From contig NC_086176.1 of assembly GCF_023053635.1 (NCBI RefSeq), positions 73,852,536-73,916,535 of the forward strand: DNA of 64,000 nt, given 5' to 3'. The translations under genes were made by a program, and so were the position numbers. The notes beneath the pieces are model-generated. The model saw only the letters and a program-made list of their open reading frames with translations. It had not been told where the DNA came from and did not search any database. Shown one piece after another: positions 1-14,600 of this stretch (the first letter of the stretch is position 1; every line of letters starts with the position of its first letter). Origin of the DNA: Elgaria multicarinata webbii. Its lineage: Eukaryota > Chordata > Lepidosauria > Squamata > Anguidae.

Positions 1-1810
1 GGGATTTCTCTGTCTCCCCTATGGTTTCATGAAATTACCTGGCATTGTTTTTGCTTGGCAATCTTCATCAATTCCTAAGTAAAGGTGGAACGGCATATTG
101 CAGTTGATTTAAATATTTGTGGGGAAGATAGAATCCTGTTACTCTGCTAAAGCAAAAGCAGTAATCATGTGCACTCATTTTGATATTTAAACTGTATCAT
201 TAGTCCAATTTAAAATTTCTGGGTATTGTTTAGGAACTAAATAGGTAAATTACCTGAAAGGTCTTCAAACTCAGGTTTTTGACTGAAGATTAAGTAATTA
301 GAAGCTATAAAATGAAGAAGCCAATTTGAAAGGCAATCAGAGTTATGAAACTGTAAGAAAAAAACCAGAAATAAAATACATCGATTATAGAAAAAAGACT
401 TTTGCATTAACAATAACTAAAATAGGTACTTAATTTGCAAAAGGATGGTCTCCATATATACTTCTCACAGAAATAATGCAAAGCTTGTCCCCTAAAGCAT
501 GTCTGCCCTATTACGAATCCAAAACTTCAATATGCATCCACTATATGCTTGTTTGAATTAAGATTTTAGAATCCACATGTAATAAAGACCCAAGCTATGC
601 CTGTCTGCAGTGTAAACAAGTTTGATCATATTGACAGCAGTAAAGAAGAACAACCTACATAGATTACATAAAACATAAGACCTAAATCCAATGTACCATT
701 AGCAGAAAAATATGTTGCACTAGCAGAGCTCCGGTGCCTTTTCATGTTGTGCACGCAATTGCACAAGCGTAAGTGGACCACTTTGTAAACCTAAGATTTG
801 CAAGTGGTTGCACAAACGGAACTTCAGTAAAATTCTCCCCTTGTGCAATGTTCGGTATTTGGTATCCCCTAGTGCAACATCATTTCCCAACAACCCAGAA
901 GCAGCCCAGATTGTTGCTTCAGTGCCGCTGCTTGAATGCCCTAGCCCACTCCCTTATCTAGGATCTCTTGTCAGAACAGAGATAAAGGAAAGGATTCTCT
1001 AAGAAATCCGAGTTAAGCAAGAGATTGGAAGTGCCACCATAGGAGCAGGTGCAGGGGGGTTGGTGTGCTGCTGGAAATTGCTTGGGGAGCCACACTTTTT
1101 ATACCCTTGCTCTAGCAGAATTATACTGTTGCATACAACCCCATAGTTTGGTGCTGCATGAACCTTTAAACTGCAAATAGACATCACTGGTGAGAGGGGT
1201 GGGGGCGATTGGTCCCCACCAACTCACCACATCTCAATGAAAACCATCCCCTAAAGTTGCTGCTTGGCACAGGAGGAAAGCTGGAATTACAACTGTACTA
1301 TAGCATGAAATAAAAACCAGAATGGGGCTATGCAGATGAAGGGAAGGACTATGTAGATAGAAGGCTTGACTCAATTACTACTAAAATCACTAGGAGCAAC
1401 ACTTCACTTCTAGGGAGAAAAGTAAAATATTTGCTTCTTGTAGCATTTTTGTGAGAAGAGCAAAATCTGCCTTCCACCCTGACACTGGATGGCGCAAGCC
1501 TCACTGATAAGGTCCAGCAGGGGATGCAATACATTTCAATGCACAGAGCACAACAAGATATACTGCAGCCTCCAGGGGGCTCCTGCCACACACACACACA
1601 CACTTGCACACAAATACACACACAATCATTAGGAACGATATTTTGCTAGTTACAGTATATAGACATTCAGAAGTAGCCCACTTTCATTGTGAAAGGGTGT
1701 AGATTAGGCCTTAATTGCTGCAATAAGCAACTAATGCGGCAGAGTCTTGCTATTTACTGTTTTACTCTGTACAGCACCATGTACATTGATGGTGCTATAT
1801 AAATAAATAA

Positions 1811-1845
<35 letters not shown>

Positions 1846-4800
1846 TGCACACAATCATTTTGAAATGGAACAGCCACCATAAGGGGTCAATTCCCAGTGA
1901 AATAAAGTAATTTCAGGTTAGAAGTGGGTGGAGACTTTCGACAGCTCACAATATTAACATCATATTGATGGGGACATCATCTCTAGTTGGCTCTGGCACC
2001 TCAGGTAGGGTCATAGAGCCATCCTTTGAAGCCAACTTTTGAAGCAGTCCTGTATCTGGTAATCTAACAGCAGTTTGGTGTTATGCAGCAAATAAGAGGC
2101 TATATATTTAGATCTATGCCATAAAAAGCTTCATCTGCTAATTTCTAAGCCCTTGCTAAAGGGACGGTAGCAGGCCAGACAGCTTTATTATTCCTTTTTT
2201 ATAAGTAGATGACAACCCTCACCTCAGAAAGGATATTGTGGAATGTCCCAGCTTTTGTTGGCTAGAGAAATGCCAGTAAAATCTCTTGATTGGTAAAGCA
2301 ATTACAAAGCATACATTCATAAACAGAGAACATTTACCTTTGCTTTTCGAAGCAAGTTGACAACGCTCAGGCTTGTTGATGCCAATTCCCTACTAGGCAT
2401 GCTCTGGAGCTGTGTGATGATATAAAGCTCACAGATGTGCTGGAGCCTTGACACTTGGTACATCTCAGCACAAATCAAGAGTGACATGGCTTGCAGAATA
2501 CTGGCTGGTAAAAATATCAAAACTGAGTTACATTAGAGCGCACTTACTAGAGCACACTTACTAGGAGCAGCAATTACCTGCGCTGGTCTATGCTTCTAAT
2601 TCATATGGGTCAGCAGTCATTTTTAAATAGGTCTTTCTTTAAACATACTTACTAGTCCCTTCTGAAAGGTTTAATATCTATGAAATAAGCCCTAGCCACA
2701 CATCTCCAAAATGGCTATGCCAAGGGCTAATGAATAGATAACAAGCAGTAAGTACGTAAATATGTAAGCAACATCTTTCTTATGACCAAATTAATCCCGT
2801 TTATCACACGTCATACACAAGTCAACAATTAATCAGAAATCATCCTTCTTGATTAAAATATAGTGGTTCTAAGAGAGCTCAGTGTGTAATTTACTTTGGC
2901 CAAAGGACATGCATTTCAGCCAGTTTAATCTCATTAGAGACTGTAGGTAAGGCTAAATCCCACTATTTTTATTTAACTGGGTGGTGAATCAGGCTTCTGG
3001 GAGTCTCACTTTACTCTGCATAAAATAGAACCCAATGTCCTGTTACTGGCTGAGAAAGGACGGTCTCATAGAATATACAATATTCATTGTTTTCCTGTCA
3101 CTGTCAAATGGAAAACTCCACTTTATAGACAGATGAGCTTTGGTGGATTGCAGCATAACTATAGTTTTAAAACATTTTATTGGCTACTTCCTCAAACAGC
3201 ATGGAGAAAAACGGAACCAAAGAAGATAGAAAAAGTAGTTGGAGAAAATAAAAGGAGAGACATGAGTAACAAGAAATGGTTTTGCTTTTAAGTGCTGTTT
3301 ATTCCCTCCTCAAGAGTTGTATATAATTTTAGGAATTCCAGCTACAACCTACAATAGTTATAAAATCAACATTCATTTAAATGGTTTTCATAATCATAGC
3401 ATAAAATATTCACATTTGCATTTCCTTTCTGATTAACAAAAAACCAAAATATAAAGTTCTGTTAGCAGTATTACTGCTGTGGCAGCCAGTGAAGTGGGGT
3501 AACATGGTACTTTGCCTTACACGCCTTGGCTAACAAAGAGGGAAGGCAGGACATGTACTTCCCAGCCAGTGCCACATGGCATTGTTGGAGAATAGCTGGG
3601 TCCGCACAATGTAATCACCACATTGATGCCGACATAAAATGGTCTGGCCATTAAAAGTAAGAGTTGCTCAAAACTCCAAATAGTTTTTGGACTACACCTC
3701 ATCACATTGCACCACTTAAGACTGCTTTCTTAGGCATCAGCTAGACCTACCAGTCTAGCACAATGGAGGGGTGAGGATCTCATGATATTTTTATCACAAG
3801 ATCTCCCCCTCTGTTTACACGCGGCGCACAACAACCTCAGAGGGAGAGGACGTCACGACCACCATTTTATTTATTTTTATTAAGCAAGAAGAGGGCATGA
3901 ACGGTCATGCGCAAAAGGTAGTGGTTTTTTTTTTTAAAAAAAATTGCCCACTCCACCCACTCCACCCCCAATGGGCACAGAGCTCCTGAGGAACTCTGTG
4001 CCCCATGCACTGGTCCCGGCTCCTCGCAAGGAACTGGGACAAACTGCGATGCCCGCACAAACGTTCCGCGGTCTTGGGATCAGCCCAAGACCGTGGAAAA
4101 AACGGGCTCAAAGACGAGGGCAAGATCCCAGAGCAAAGAAGGAATCATCCCTCCCTGCTCCCAGGATCCCCTGTGCGTCATGTGAACGCACAGGGACGAT
4201 CCCAGGGATCGCCCCGGGACTTCGCCCTGTCTAGTTATGGCCCTAGTCTGCTTTCTTTTCATTGTTAGGTTAGGGAAGGGAAATGTTGATACAGTACATT
4301 GCTGAGTGAGCTTGGTAAATACAGTAAATGAGTTAATAAGATCAGGGGGAGGGGTTCTTTGGTGAGAGCAAGAAGTTCTCACTTCTTAGGAATGGGTCCA
4401 TCTGGGTGGAGAGATCCCTTAAGTGAGGCGTATGGTATGGGTTGTTCTGAAAGCTGGATAGACACTTGCAGGTTGGGTATTCCCCTCAGTGAAAGGTATG
4501 GATATTAGTGTTTTTGGGAAATGTGGAATTATTCAAATGCTACTGCAGCTTTCTACATCCAGGGCCTTGCTAGATGATGGGGTAGCCCGGTGCGAGCCCT
4601 GGGCCGGCCCCTGTGCATCCAGATGACACACAGGGGATCCCGGGCTCAGGCAGGGTTAACCCTCCCATGGCCCAGGATAACTGGCACCGGTTGTGGCCTG
4701 GTATTTCCTGCGGTCCCGGGCTGAGCTCGAGACCGCTGGCGTGTAGCCCATTCCGCCGCTTTCCCCAGCGACTGCATTTACTCGCAAGTAGCCGGGAAAA

Positions 4801-7800
4801 GTGGCAGATGGCGCGCAGCGCTCCACAGGAGCGCTGCGGCCATCGGAGCAGGGTGGGGAGATGGGGGGGAAATGGAGCCAAGGGTGGATGGGGGGGATCG
4901 GAGATCGCGGGCGGGCGGGGGGATCGGAGATTGCAGGCGGGCAGGTGGGGAAATTGGGGGCAGGGGGGAACGGGGAACCCTTTTTTTTTAAAGCCTACCT
5001 TTATCATTGGCGTGCTCCTGCGCACATGGCCCTTATAAACTGAAAAAAATGGTGGACGCGACGGGTCCTTCCTGCAGCCCGTCGCGTCTTACGTGTAGTC
5101 AGGGGCGACGGCCCACGCTACTTTTAATGCGGGCTGGCCCCTCCTCCCAACTGGATTCAAAGGTAGGTCTAGCAAGGCCCCCAGTGTTTTAGTTAGTCTC
5201 TGGGCAACCCCCCCACCCCTAAATAGTGTATCTGTTGTTTACGTTTATTTTTTGGATATGGATTTAATTATCACATGGTCTGGACCATCAAGATAGGTAA
5301 GTAATGGGATAATATTCATCATTATTTATATACAATACCCAAAACCAATGCCTTTTGCAGGACCCTGAAAAGCAAATCCAAGTTTATCAATGACAAGACT
5401 CAAAAGGTACCTTTATAATACTGATTTATAATACTGTGCTAAATTTATTAAAAAAGTAAATCCAATAGTTCAATGGGTCACCCTCCCCAAAACTGTTCTG
5501 AGAATTGCAGCTGTGCAGTACAATCCTATGCAAGTTTATTTGGAAGTACGTTCCACTGTGTTCAATGGGATTCACTCCCAATTAAGTACACAAAGAATTG
5601 CAGCCTAGATCAGCTACAGAAGACGATGAAAGAGATTTGATAATATCTAGTTCTGTCTCTCCCCACTCTCCACTGAAATAGCAATCTGAGCAAGCATTTA
5701 CTAAATGCATCTGAAGTTTGAAGGTACAAGCATGATTTCATATTTGCTTACCTGGACAACAGGAGTCAGTATACAGATACTCTAGAAAGGACAGGAATGT
5801 GTCTTTCGAAATCCCATATACTGGAACCAGAAAACTATTAGATTCCATATAATTACCATTAAACATAGCTGCCATTACCTCACAGCGAGCCACCAGGACT
5901 GCTCTGTGAGCTGGCACTGTAGCACCTGTAAAGAAGAGGGATGGGATGGAGAGAAAGAAAACCATGAAACCATAATTTCAATTTTTTCATGCTGAAAAAT
6001 TCTGAAGTGAATGGCTAGGTTTACTTATTCTTGATCATCGATGTTTCAAGAAAAAATTCTTGGGGACAACAAATACTACAGTATAACCTGACCACTCAGA
6101 AAAGGATGGAGAGTGGGGGAGAGGCTTCAGTTATTGCTGCCAACTGCAACCTCATGACCTATGGCAACAGAATGACCCAAGATGTTGCAATGGTAAAAAC
6201 AACATAGGTTGATATTTTAAGGATTTGAAATGCCCACCCTTATTAATGCACAGTGGCTGTGCCAAACACAGATCTCTTTCCTCCTCTGGTGTGGCTACAA
6301 AGGGCTCCATAAACAATGAACCCCACAAACTAGTATCGCCTCCAAACATATGCCAAAATTTTGTGCCAGTTTTGTGCTGCCACCAACAACCGCGGCACAA
6401 AACTCGAGATTTGTGGCATAAAACAGCACCAAACCGCACAAAGTTTTGGCATATGTTTGGACGAGATAGCAGTTTGTTGAGGGTGAGGGTTCATGGTTAA
6501 CAGAGCCGCTACAAAAAAAAAGATCAGAAGCTTTTATTTCACTTCTAAACTAACCAGTTCCCCAAAGCTGGTTGAATGACTTTACACAACAAGTGCTCAT
6601 TAATGGATCTGCATCCTCCTTGATGGGGTTCTCCAGTTGAGTGTGGTAGGGCACTGTGTTGCTTAACATTTTTATAAATAAACTGGATGAGGGTGAAGAC
6701 AGACTGCATATCAAATTTGCAGATGACATAAAGCTAGGTGGGATCTCGATGGACAGGAATACTGGGGGTGGGGTGATATAACAAGATGAAATTCAACAGC
6801 GAGTGGCTGTGGATCCACAGCTACTCTGGTCCCCAGATGTGTCACCAGCCCAGCTACTGATCTACACTAACCCTTGAGCTGGTGTAGATCAATTCCCTTC
6901 CATTGGTTTCATGGGAAATTGAACACAAATAATAATAAAAATATTTGACTGCATGGAAGGAGAGGGTAGCGGAAATGATACTTCTTCATCTCTCCTGCTC
7001 TGCTGGATTTGCATCAGCAGGGTTTTGAAATCACCAGAAGCTCCAGTGTTGGAACTCTCTGCCACGAGAAGTATATTGCCCTGTTATATATTCTCAAGCA
7101 GTTTTATTAATTTAATCAGGACTATTCCATAAGTAAAGAATTTGAGGATAAAACAGCTCAATATTCCAAAGAACAATCTATACCATCCAAATCCATACAA
7201 ACACACACTCAACTAATATTGCAGTGATTTCGTCAGGATTAGGCTGAATGTCTTAGGATCACAGTGATAGTACCTCTCTTCCAAAAATCTAGGAGACTTA
7301 TTTTTGCAGGTACAATGGAAGAGGTCCAATTATAGGAGTGCTAATTCTTTGAAAAAGGACTTCTGAGAAGCCATGTGGCATTTGATTTGTTTCAGAAAAT
7401 CTCCCAAATTCTCCAAACATTTCATATCTGTCTGTATTGCTCTGCAACAGTATCAGAAACATAATGCTCTGGTGAGGCATTTACCTATACCTGTGTTCAT
7501 TTGTGGGTGTAGATTATAAATATTTAAGTGCAATCAGGGACACGATCTGTTGTTAATTTTTTTAAAAAGAAATGTTCCACCAGGCTGAAGACCGTTCTCA
7601 GGGCCATGGAATCCTTACCCTAATCCGTCAGAAAGGAGGCACTTTGCACGTCCTCAGAAGTACTGCCATTATTACTTCACATGTCTCAGCATTAAAATGT
7701 TTTGGGACTCAGCTGTGTGCATCCTGTCAAAAACTTGAATACAATTCAGTCAGTACAGCTCCTGTGGAATTTGTATTTATTTGTATTTATTTATTTAAGG

Positions 7801-10800
7801 ATGAAACTCGTTAAAAATACAAGATATTAATTTAGTGTGTTCTATTTTTAATGGATCTTTGCACTCTTGTTAATATTAATTTATTTCTCTGTGGTATCTG
7901 CTTTCAGGCCAGTAATAAGACCTATTGTTCCCTCGACTTCCTACATGAAATATCCACAAAGTAGTTCTTAGAACTGAGCTGTCTGGCTCACCAAGCTGAG
8001 CATTTGTATTTTGTTCTCCTTTGAAAAGACTGTTTGTTTTCTCTGCGTATTGAAGGCGACATCTAGGGGGAAAAATCCCCTTATACGCATGTGCCTAGTT
8101 CATAGAGATTGAGACTTGGCTGTGGCTTTTCAAAACTGAAAGCAAAACAATTAAACAATTCTTTAACCTTGTACAGACAGGAGTTTGAAGTCGATAAAAA
8201 AATACTTGCCACTACTCTTACCTGTGTAAATGTATAGAAGTTAATAACTGCAATGCTGAACATAATCTGTTTAATTCCCACAATGAGATTAAACATTTAA
8301 CTGTGTACAAAAAAAAGTCCTTGACTGTCAAGGCAACAAAACAGTACCAAAATAATCAACTATAAAAAAATTTCAGTGCAACACTTGGCTTTGCAAAGTT
8401 TATTTCATATTGTAATAAATATTGCATTTTCCCTCGGCATTTCTTTCTAGCTAATCAAAGGAAAGATCCCCCATTTTTATTTCAGTAGACTGTCTATTTT
8501 GGTTTCTCGTAAGAATTTTCTAAAACCATGGAAATACTGCCTTTTTAAAAAGCAGGAGGTATTTAAGCATCATTTGAAAATATTTAAAAGAAAACAGGGG
8601 TAAAACAAATCGGAAAAGCCTGTTGATACCTTGTATTTTGAACATGACATCAGCTAACACAGTTGTGTTAAAGAAAAGCCTGAGAGAGCTGTTACATAAC
8701 TGCAAGGGTCTTTTCGACAAATATGACCTGCAATTCCATGAGCTGTTAACCTGCAAAATGAGAAGACAGCAGAACATATGAGTGTCAATACTTTTTAAAG
8801 GCCCACCTTTATTACTGTTTTCAAAGCAAATAAAATCAAACCCATCTTTGGCCCATCTGTTATTTTGATTTGTTTACATTTGATCCACACATTTTCAAGA
8901 GTTCTTTCTTAATTTTCATCTCCACTTACCAAAAATCTGGATTATACAATGGTTCTTTCCCTACTGGTTCTTTCTCTTTAGATGCATTTGAATTCACTAA
9001 TGTTGTTCAATGGGGGCATCCATGGTACAAGTACAACTAAAAGTGCAAACAAAAGTTTTCCTTTCCAACATGGAACCAGTCAAAGACATTTTGATGCCTC
9101 AGGTTGAAAATCCAAATGGTACCCCCCTTTTCACTGAATTAACACAGGATGGGATCCAGAGAGGCATGTGCACACAGTGGTAGCCAATATTTCCTTCCAG
9201 ATGTAATTCTTAAATGCCTCACCTCATAGGGAGTGATATACAGAGGGCTGTTGCTGGGGCAGGGAGACTCTGAAAGTTACCCATGAACACGCAGAACCCT
9301 GCGTACAGAAGTTTGATCCTGACCACAGGGCACCATCCACCAGGATGCTCCTGTGCAAGAGCACAGGAGAATTTCTCAGTAAATTGTACCCAAGCCTTGC
9401 ATTAGATCTGTCTGTTTCCCACTGCTGACCTTAATGACATTCAAAATCTGCCACCTGAGACTTATGCCTCGCCCATGTGGCAGGGACTGCTTCTGCTCCA
9501 ACATTCATAAAGTAGAATAAATAATCCTTTCCCACATTAACCAAATCCTTCTTCTCCTTGAATCGCACCTGTCTTTAACTCTTGCCATTCAAAACTCCCA
9601 TGTTTACTATTTAGACTCTTTCTTAATAGAGGGCCCTTAAGAAAGAATCTTACATAAGAATACAGTAGTGTAAGGCTTATTACTTGAGAGCTACCAGACC
9701 AATTTTGCTCATTTTTGTTTTAACCCGAAGCCTGTGCAGTGGAGACAGAACACCAATCTTAGAAAAGTTTAAAAGTTTAAAATGTTCAAAGCTTGAACTT
9801 GAATAGCAATTAATTTCAGAAGGGGGATTCACTATGCATGAGACATATTTGCATTATTCATGATCCCCTCTGTGGTGAGGAGACTGAGGGCCTTGCTAGA
9901 CGAGGCCTGTGAGGCCCGGTTTCCCTGCTGTGCGTCCAGATGACGCACAGGGGAATCCAGGGTCAGGCCGTGCTGAAGCCTCCCCTAACGCGCCATAAGC
10001 GAAGTCGCTTATGGCGCGCCTTTTCCGACCTGAGGCCGGGGCTGCGGAACGTCTAGCAAGGTCCGTAGCTTTTTGTGGCTACTCGCTTACAAGTAGCCAG
10101 GAAAAGCCACGGACTGGGCACAGCGCTCATACGAGCAAGGCCCTGAGGAGCAAAAAAGTGGGAAAGAAGCAGCGCTGCTTGGACCCATGGTGACGTGTGC
10201 TTTACACTAGTATTAAAGAAGGCACTTTCTTAATAAGGATAAATCTGGGGGATCAAAATAATTTTATCTAGACATCTTTGCATCCTATTATAGTAATAAG
10301 TCAACTATACAATTAAATAATATAGTTTACCTTTCCTGGAATTTTCAAGATACATTTTACTCTCTCAAGAACAAGTTCAACATTCCCAGGATCTTTCAGC
10401 TTTTGTTTAATATGTTCTTCCAATAATTCCCATTGGAAAGCACCTATGGAAGAGAGGCAAATAACATATCTGGAGTGTGGCCCTTTCCAGATTATTAGTT
10501 TTTAACACAATAAATGAAACTGCTACCAATATGTGTTGCACAAGCATTTTCACTAGAGATTTTACTTTTGTTGCTGGCATACTGCATTTTTACAGCCCCA
10601 GCTGTATTATATTTTGTAGCTGGGAAAAGGCAAGTTTCATCCACCCACGCACATCACTAGCAAATCCACTGTTATTGTGACTGAAGTGAGTAATATGGTT
10701 ATGTAGGTGTTATTAGCACTAACAGGATATACCTAAGGTGTGAATGACAACAAGCAACACAGCTACTTTCCCCACTCATATTTGTGCCATTTTGTTCTCC

Positions 10801-11637
10801 GAAAAAAGCAGGAAAGGAAAAACAACTACCCTGCAGAGACTCAAGAAAGAGAAACTTCATATTAGGAGGCCACTAGAGCTATGGCTGGCACTCCAGTTGT
10901 TCTTCCCAACAGCAAATTTCTGTTCTGGGCTTGGAACTGCAGAGGAAATATCTGTTTGTCATTAAACAATAGGGCTTGAAAAGATTCAGAAGCACCACCC
11001 TTCATACCAACATTTCCATATCAGATTGTCTGGGTCCAAAAACTTGGATATACACAAATATATAAGATATACAGCTAGGTCCAGAACTCTACGTGCCTTG
11101 CGCTTCTCCTGGAGAATATGGGCATCTTTATTCAGTGCACTGAACCTAATAGACAAATGAATGGAATGTACTCAAACGAACTTGAGTGGAAGAGCTCCAT
11201 GTGCAAACAGGAGCACCCCATGTCTTTATATCAGCACAACAGGGTACACTCCTCCAGGCACTGCTATTGTGCTACTTGTTTTGGTCCCTCCCCAACCCCA
11301 TCCCCCCTACAAAGGGGCTGCCTAGTGTAGCTTGGTGGATTGCTCTATAGCATTTAGTCCAATCTCTTCCACTGAGCTACCCTGTGACAATTAAGCTATC
11401 TTCAAATGTGATCTGTGCCACCCTTCTGACTTTCTTTTGGTGACAGTTTTGCTTGCCACCTACCATCATTTATTTATTTATTTTTAAATCAGACGGACAA
11501 AATAGCAATTCAGCAAAACATCACAGAACATGTAAACAAGCAGAGAACAATGAAAAAAGTAGTCCCCAATCAACTTGAAAATACAATGTCTGTTGGCATC
11601 TACACAGATTCCCAGATGTTCTCAGTAAAACACCATA

Positions 11638-11681
<44 letters not shown>

Positions 11682-14600
11682 ACATTTATATACTGCCCCA
11701 TAGCTGAAACTCTCTGGGTGGTTTACAAAGATTAAAACATTGAACATTAAAAACCGATATACAAATTTTAAAACCATAAAAAGCTGATTAAATTCCAATC
11801 AGCTCAGTATGACCTAGGATAAGCTCATGTACAATCCAAAGCCCTCAATGCTCTGGGGGTCCTGTTCTTTTCTGTAAAGGGAAGCACTTTGCACATTCAC
11901 AGGGATGTCGTACTGTAAGTGCTGAGAATATTCTTGCGCAAAGAAGAGAATGAGGAAGACTCTGAACTGGGTCCAGATGATCATGCATGAGGAAGAAGCC
12001 ATCACGGCTTCTCCTCCCGTGAATGCTGCGTACACGACCACCATTTTCATAATCCCCAGTGATGCAGCATGGGTCACAGCGGGGGTGGCTTCATACCCAC
12101 CCTACAATGCATAACATACACTAGATGTTGCAGGGTGGATATAAAGCAACCTGCGTTGCGCGCCAGGTTCAGACAACAAACCAACCCGTGTTGCATCATG
12201 GGAGATTATGCATATGGCGGTAGCACAGGTGGGAGGACAAGCCACAATGGCTTCATCTGAACACACCTTCTGTGTACACAGAGCTACAGGTTCCAGCAGA
12301 ACTGCTGGGTTGCAGCTAAATGTCAGCAAGCCTTGAATCACAAGTATGGCATGGTTCTGGCTAAAATGGTAAACCTGCACCACCGAAGGCTGCAGATGGA
12401 TGCTCCTATGACTGAATGCTACTCCAATGATAAAATTCCCTCTGCATAGATTTCTCTATGACATGCTACTGCAGGCTTTTTCTTTTTTTTTTAGAAAAGC
12501 ATTCAATCAGATGAGCTCTACTTAAAGTCTAAAGTGGCACAGCCCCGATACAGATTTACTACCTCAGTGAGAACTAGGCCTCTATACTAGCCTAGCCCCA
12601 CTATATTAGACAAAAAGAAGCTGGAACCGTTCTGACAGGATACCTGAATAAATGAAGTGCAGAATGTCTGAGAAACAAGAACAGAAGGAAGAGTCTTTAA
12701 CAATGACTCTTACTGGTGAATTGCAGGATGAACCGTGGTTTAAAATGGGAAACACAACTTCCTGGTTTGCTGCAAAAAGGATCTGAGCAGTCCTAATGAT
12801 AGAAGAATCCTGAATGTCAGCTGGGCTCTTCACATTAAAAAGTAACATGAAGACATGGCTAATAGAGCACAAAACAATCCTGTGAGCTTCTGCTACCTCC
12901 TTCAAGTCTTCAGAGTAAAAGATCACATCCACACACTGGCAGCAGAACAGCAGGTTATGTAAATCAGATTCGTAATGCGAGGCTTCACCTTTTAAGATTG
13001 GCATTTTTTCTAAAATAAAAAATAAACTGAGATATTAGAAAAGTCATCATGAATAAAGTGTTTGTACCCCAAACTTACATTAGGCAGAGTGCAAACAAAA
13101 TGATTTTTATTCCCAGAGACTGGGGGCCTTGCTAGACCAGGCCGGCTGAGCCGGCCTGGATGTGGGGCGACGGCGCGCTGACGTTAGTGCGCGCCGCCCC
13201 GGCTTCCAGACATGGGACGCACAGGGACGTCGGGATCCCTGCAGCATCCGCCATTTTTTTTTAAAGTTTAAAGGGGCCACATGCGGCCCAAACACTCCGG
13301 ACCAGGTAAATCCGTTTTTTAAAAAAATGAAGCCCCCCCCAAGGCATCCCCCCAGCCCCTCCTGCCTACTCTGTCCCCCCCGCCCTCCCCATCCCTGATG
13401 CCCGTGCCGTCCGCCCTCCCTGTCCCCGGCCTTGCCCTGGCGGCGGCGCTTATGGCGCGTTAAGGGAGGTCTCAGCGCGGCCTGGGCCCGGATTCCCTTG
13501 TGTGTCATCTGGACGCACAGCAGGGAAACCGGGCCTCACAGCGTGCTAACGCGTCTACCAAGGCCCTGGGTTAAATGAAGACATAACAGCTTTTTCCCAA
13601 ATGGCTAAATATATATTTTTTTTCACTACATTTCAGTCACTAAAGCAAGCCTATTTTATGAAATTTATTTATTTAGTAAATATTTTTTTACTACTTTATT
13701 AACCTAATGTTTCTGAATTTAATCATTTGGGAAGTACTTGACCTTCAAGCTGATTTTCATTTTATAAACAAAGAACTGTGAGTCTAAAAGGCTGTGCACC
13801 AACGACTGCTGATCTGGACCACTGAGACCCAAAATAGATTTGATGCTGAATATCACCATCTACTGCTGGTAGCAGTGAGGAATTGCCGAACATTCTAATA
13901 TCAAGGCATGGGTAGGGGGCCTGGGGTACATGTGGCTGCCATTTTTGACAGCAGCTATGCATTTAGAAAAATCAAAGTCTGATAAATCCAATTGACTCCT
14001 CACTATAGGCATGTGCCCCTCCACTGGTGTCCGGTACAGTGCCCGTTTCGAGATATCTTCATCAGCAGAATGCTTATTCATAGAAGGAGCCGTGGCTGTA
14101 TGCTTGGGGTGAAGCCCTCCCAACGACACTATCGCCTTATAATTCTCATGTGTAGATCAGCCAAACAATGCTCTCAAGCTGTCTACTTTTTACTTAGACA
14201 CCTAGAATATTGAACTTGTTGGGTGGTACAATATTGTATTTTTTTTAAAAAAATCACATGCTGTTCTGTAAAATGCTGTTATTGTTACTTAATTGCTGAT
14301 ACATTGTATATTATTCTGGTATAAACTATTTTTGATTTACCTATGCATTGAAGGCTTCTGCCTTGTTGGAGGCTTTGTTTCACTGTGTTAAAGCGCTGAT
14401 CCAGCAGCTTTATTTCTATGTGTTAAAGGTTGTGTATCAACAAGAGGAGCACATCTTTTTGTATGCTTGATTATGACCATTATATAATAGTATCCTCAGG
14501 CAGCATATGTAGGGTTGATGCAAATATGATTCACCCACAGTAGAAATATATAAAAATGTTCATTTATTTTCCACTTTAAATGCGAGTTTCTGTGGTTAAG

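Larger units (their letters stand above)
1..2337 (-). other. RHOBTB3 intron 10 (partial), no exon seen
   Basis: AT-rich intron sequence with a CA repeat and a retroposon tail (1725-1845). I searched for the human C-terminal peptide (STWLLHFIATNYL, KHRWPSNMYLKQL) on the minus strand and saw no match. Confidence 0.6.

Noticed and set aside
1-2337. Remaining RHOBTB3 C-terminal exons
   Set aside because: No minus-strand peptide resembling the last 70 human residues was found; they are probably outside the window.
4570-5038. Overlapping frames of 151 and 141 codons on opposite strands
   Set aside because: They lie wholly inside GC-rich MITE copy 2 and have no recognisable domain.
11638-11679. 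Regular GAT spacing that might suggest a CRISPR-like or coding repeat
   Set aside because: It is a plain trinucleotide microsatellite at the end of a LINE tail.
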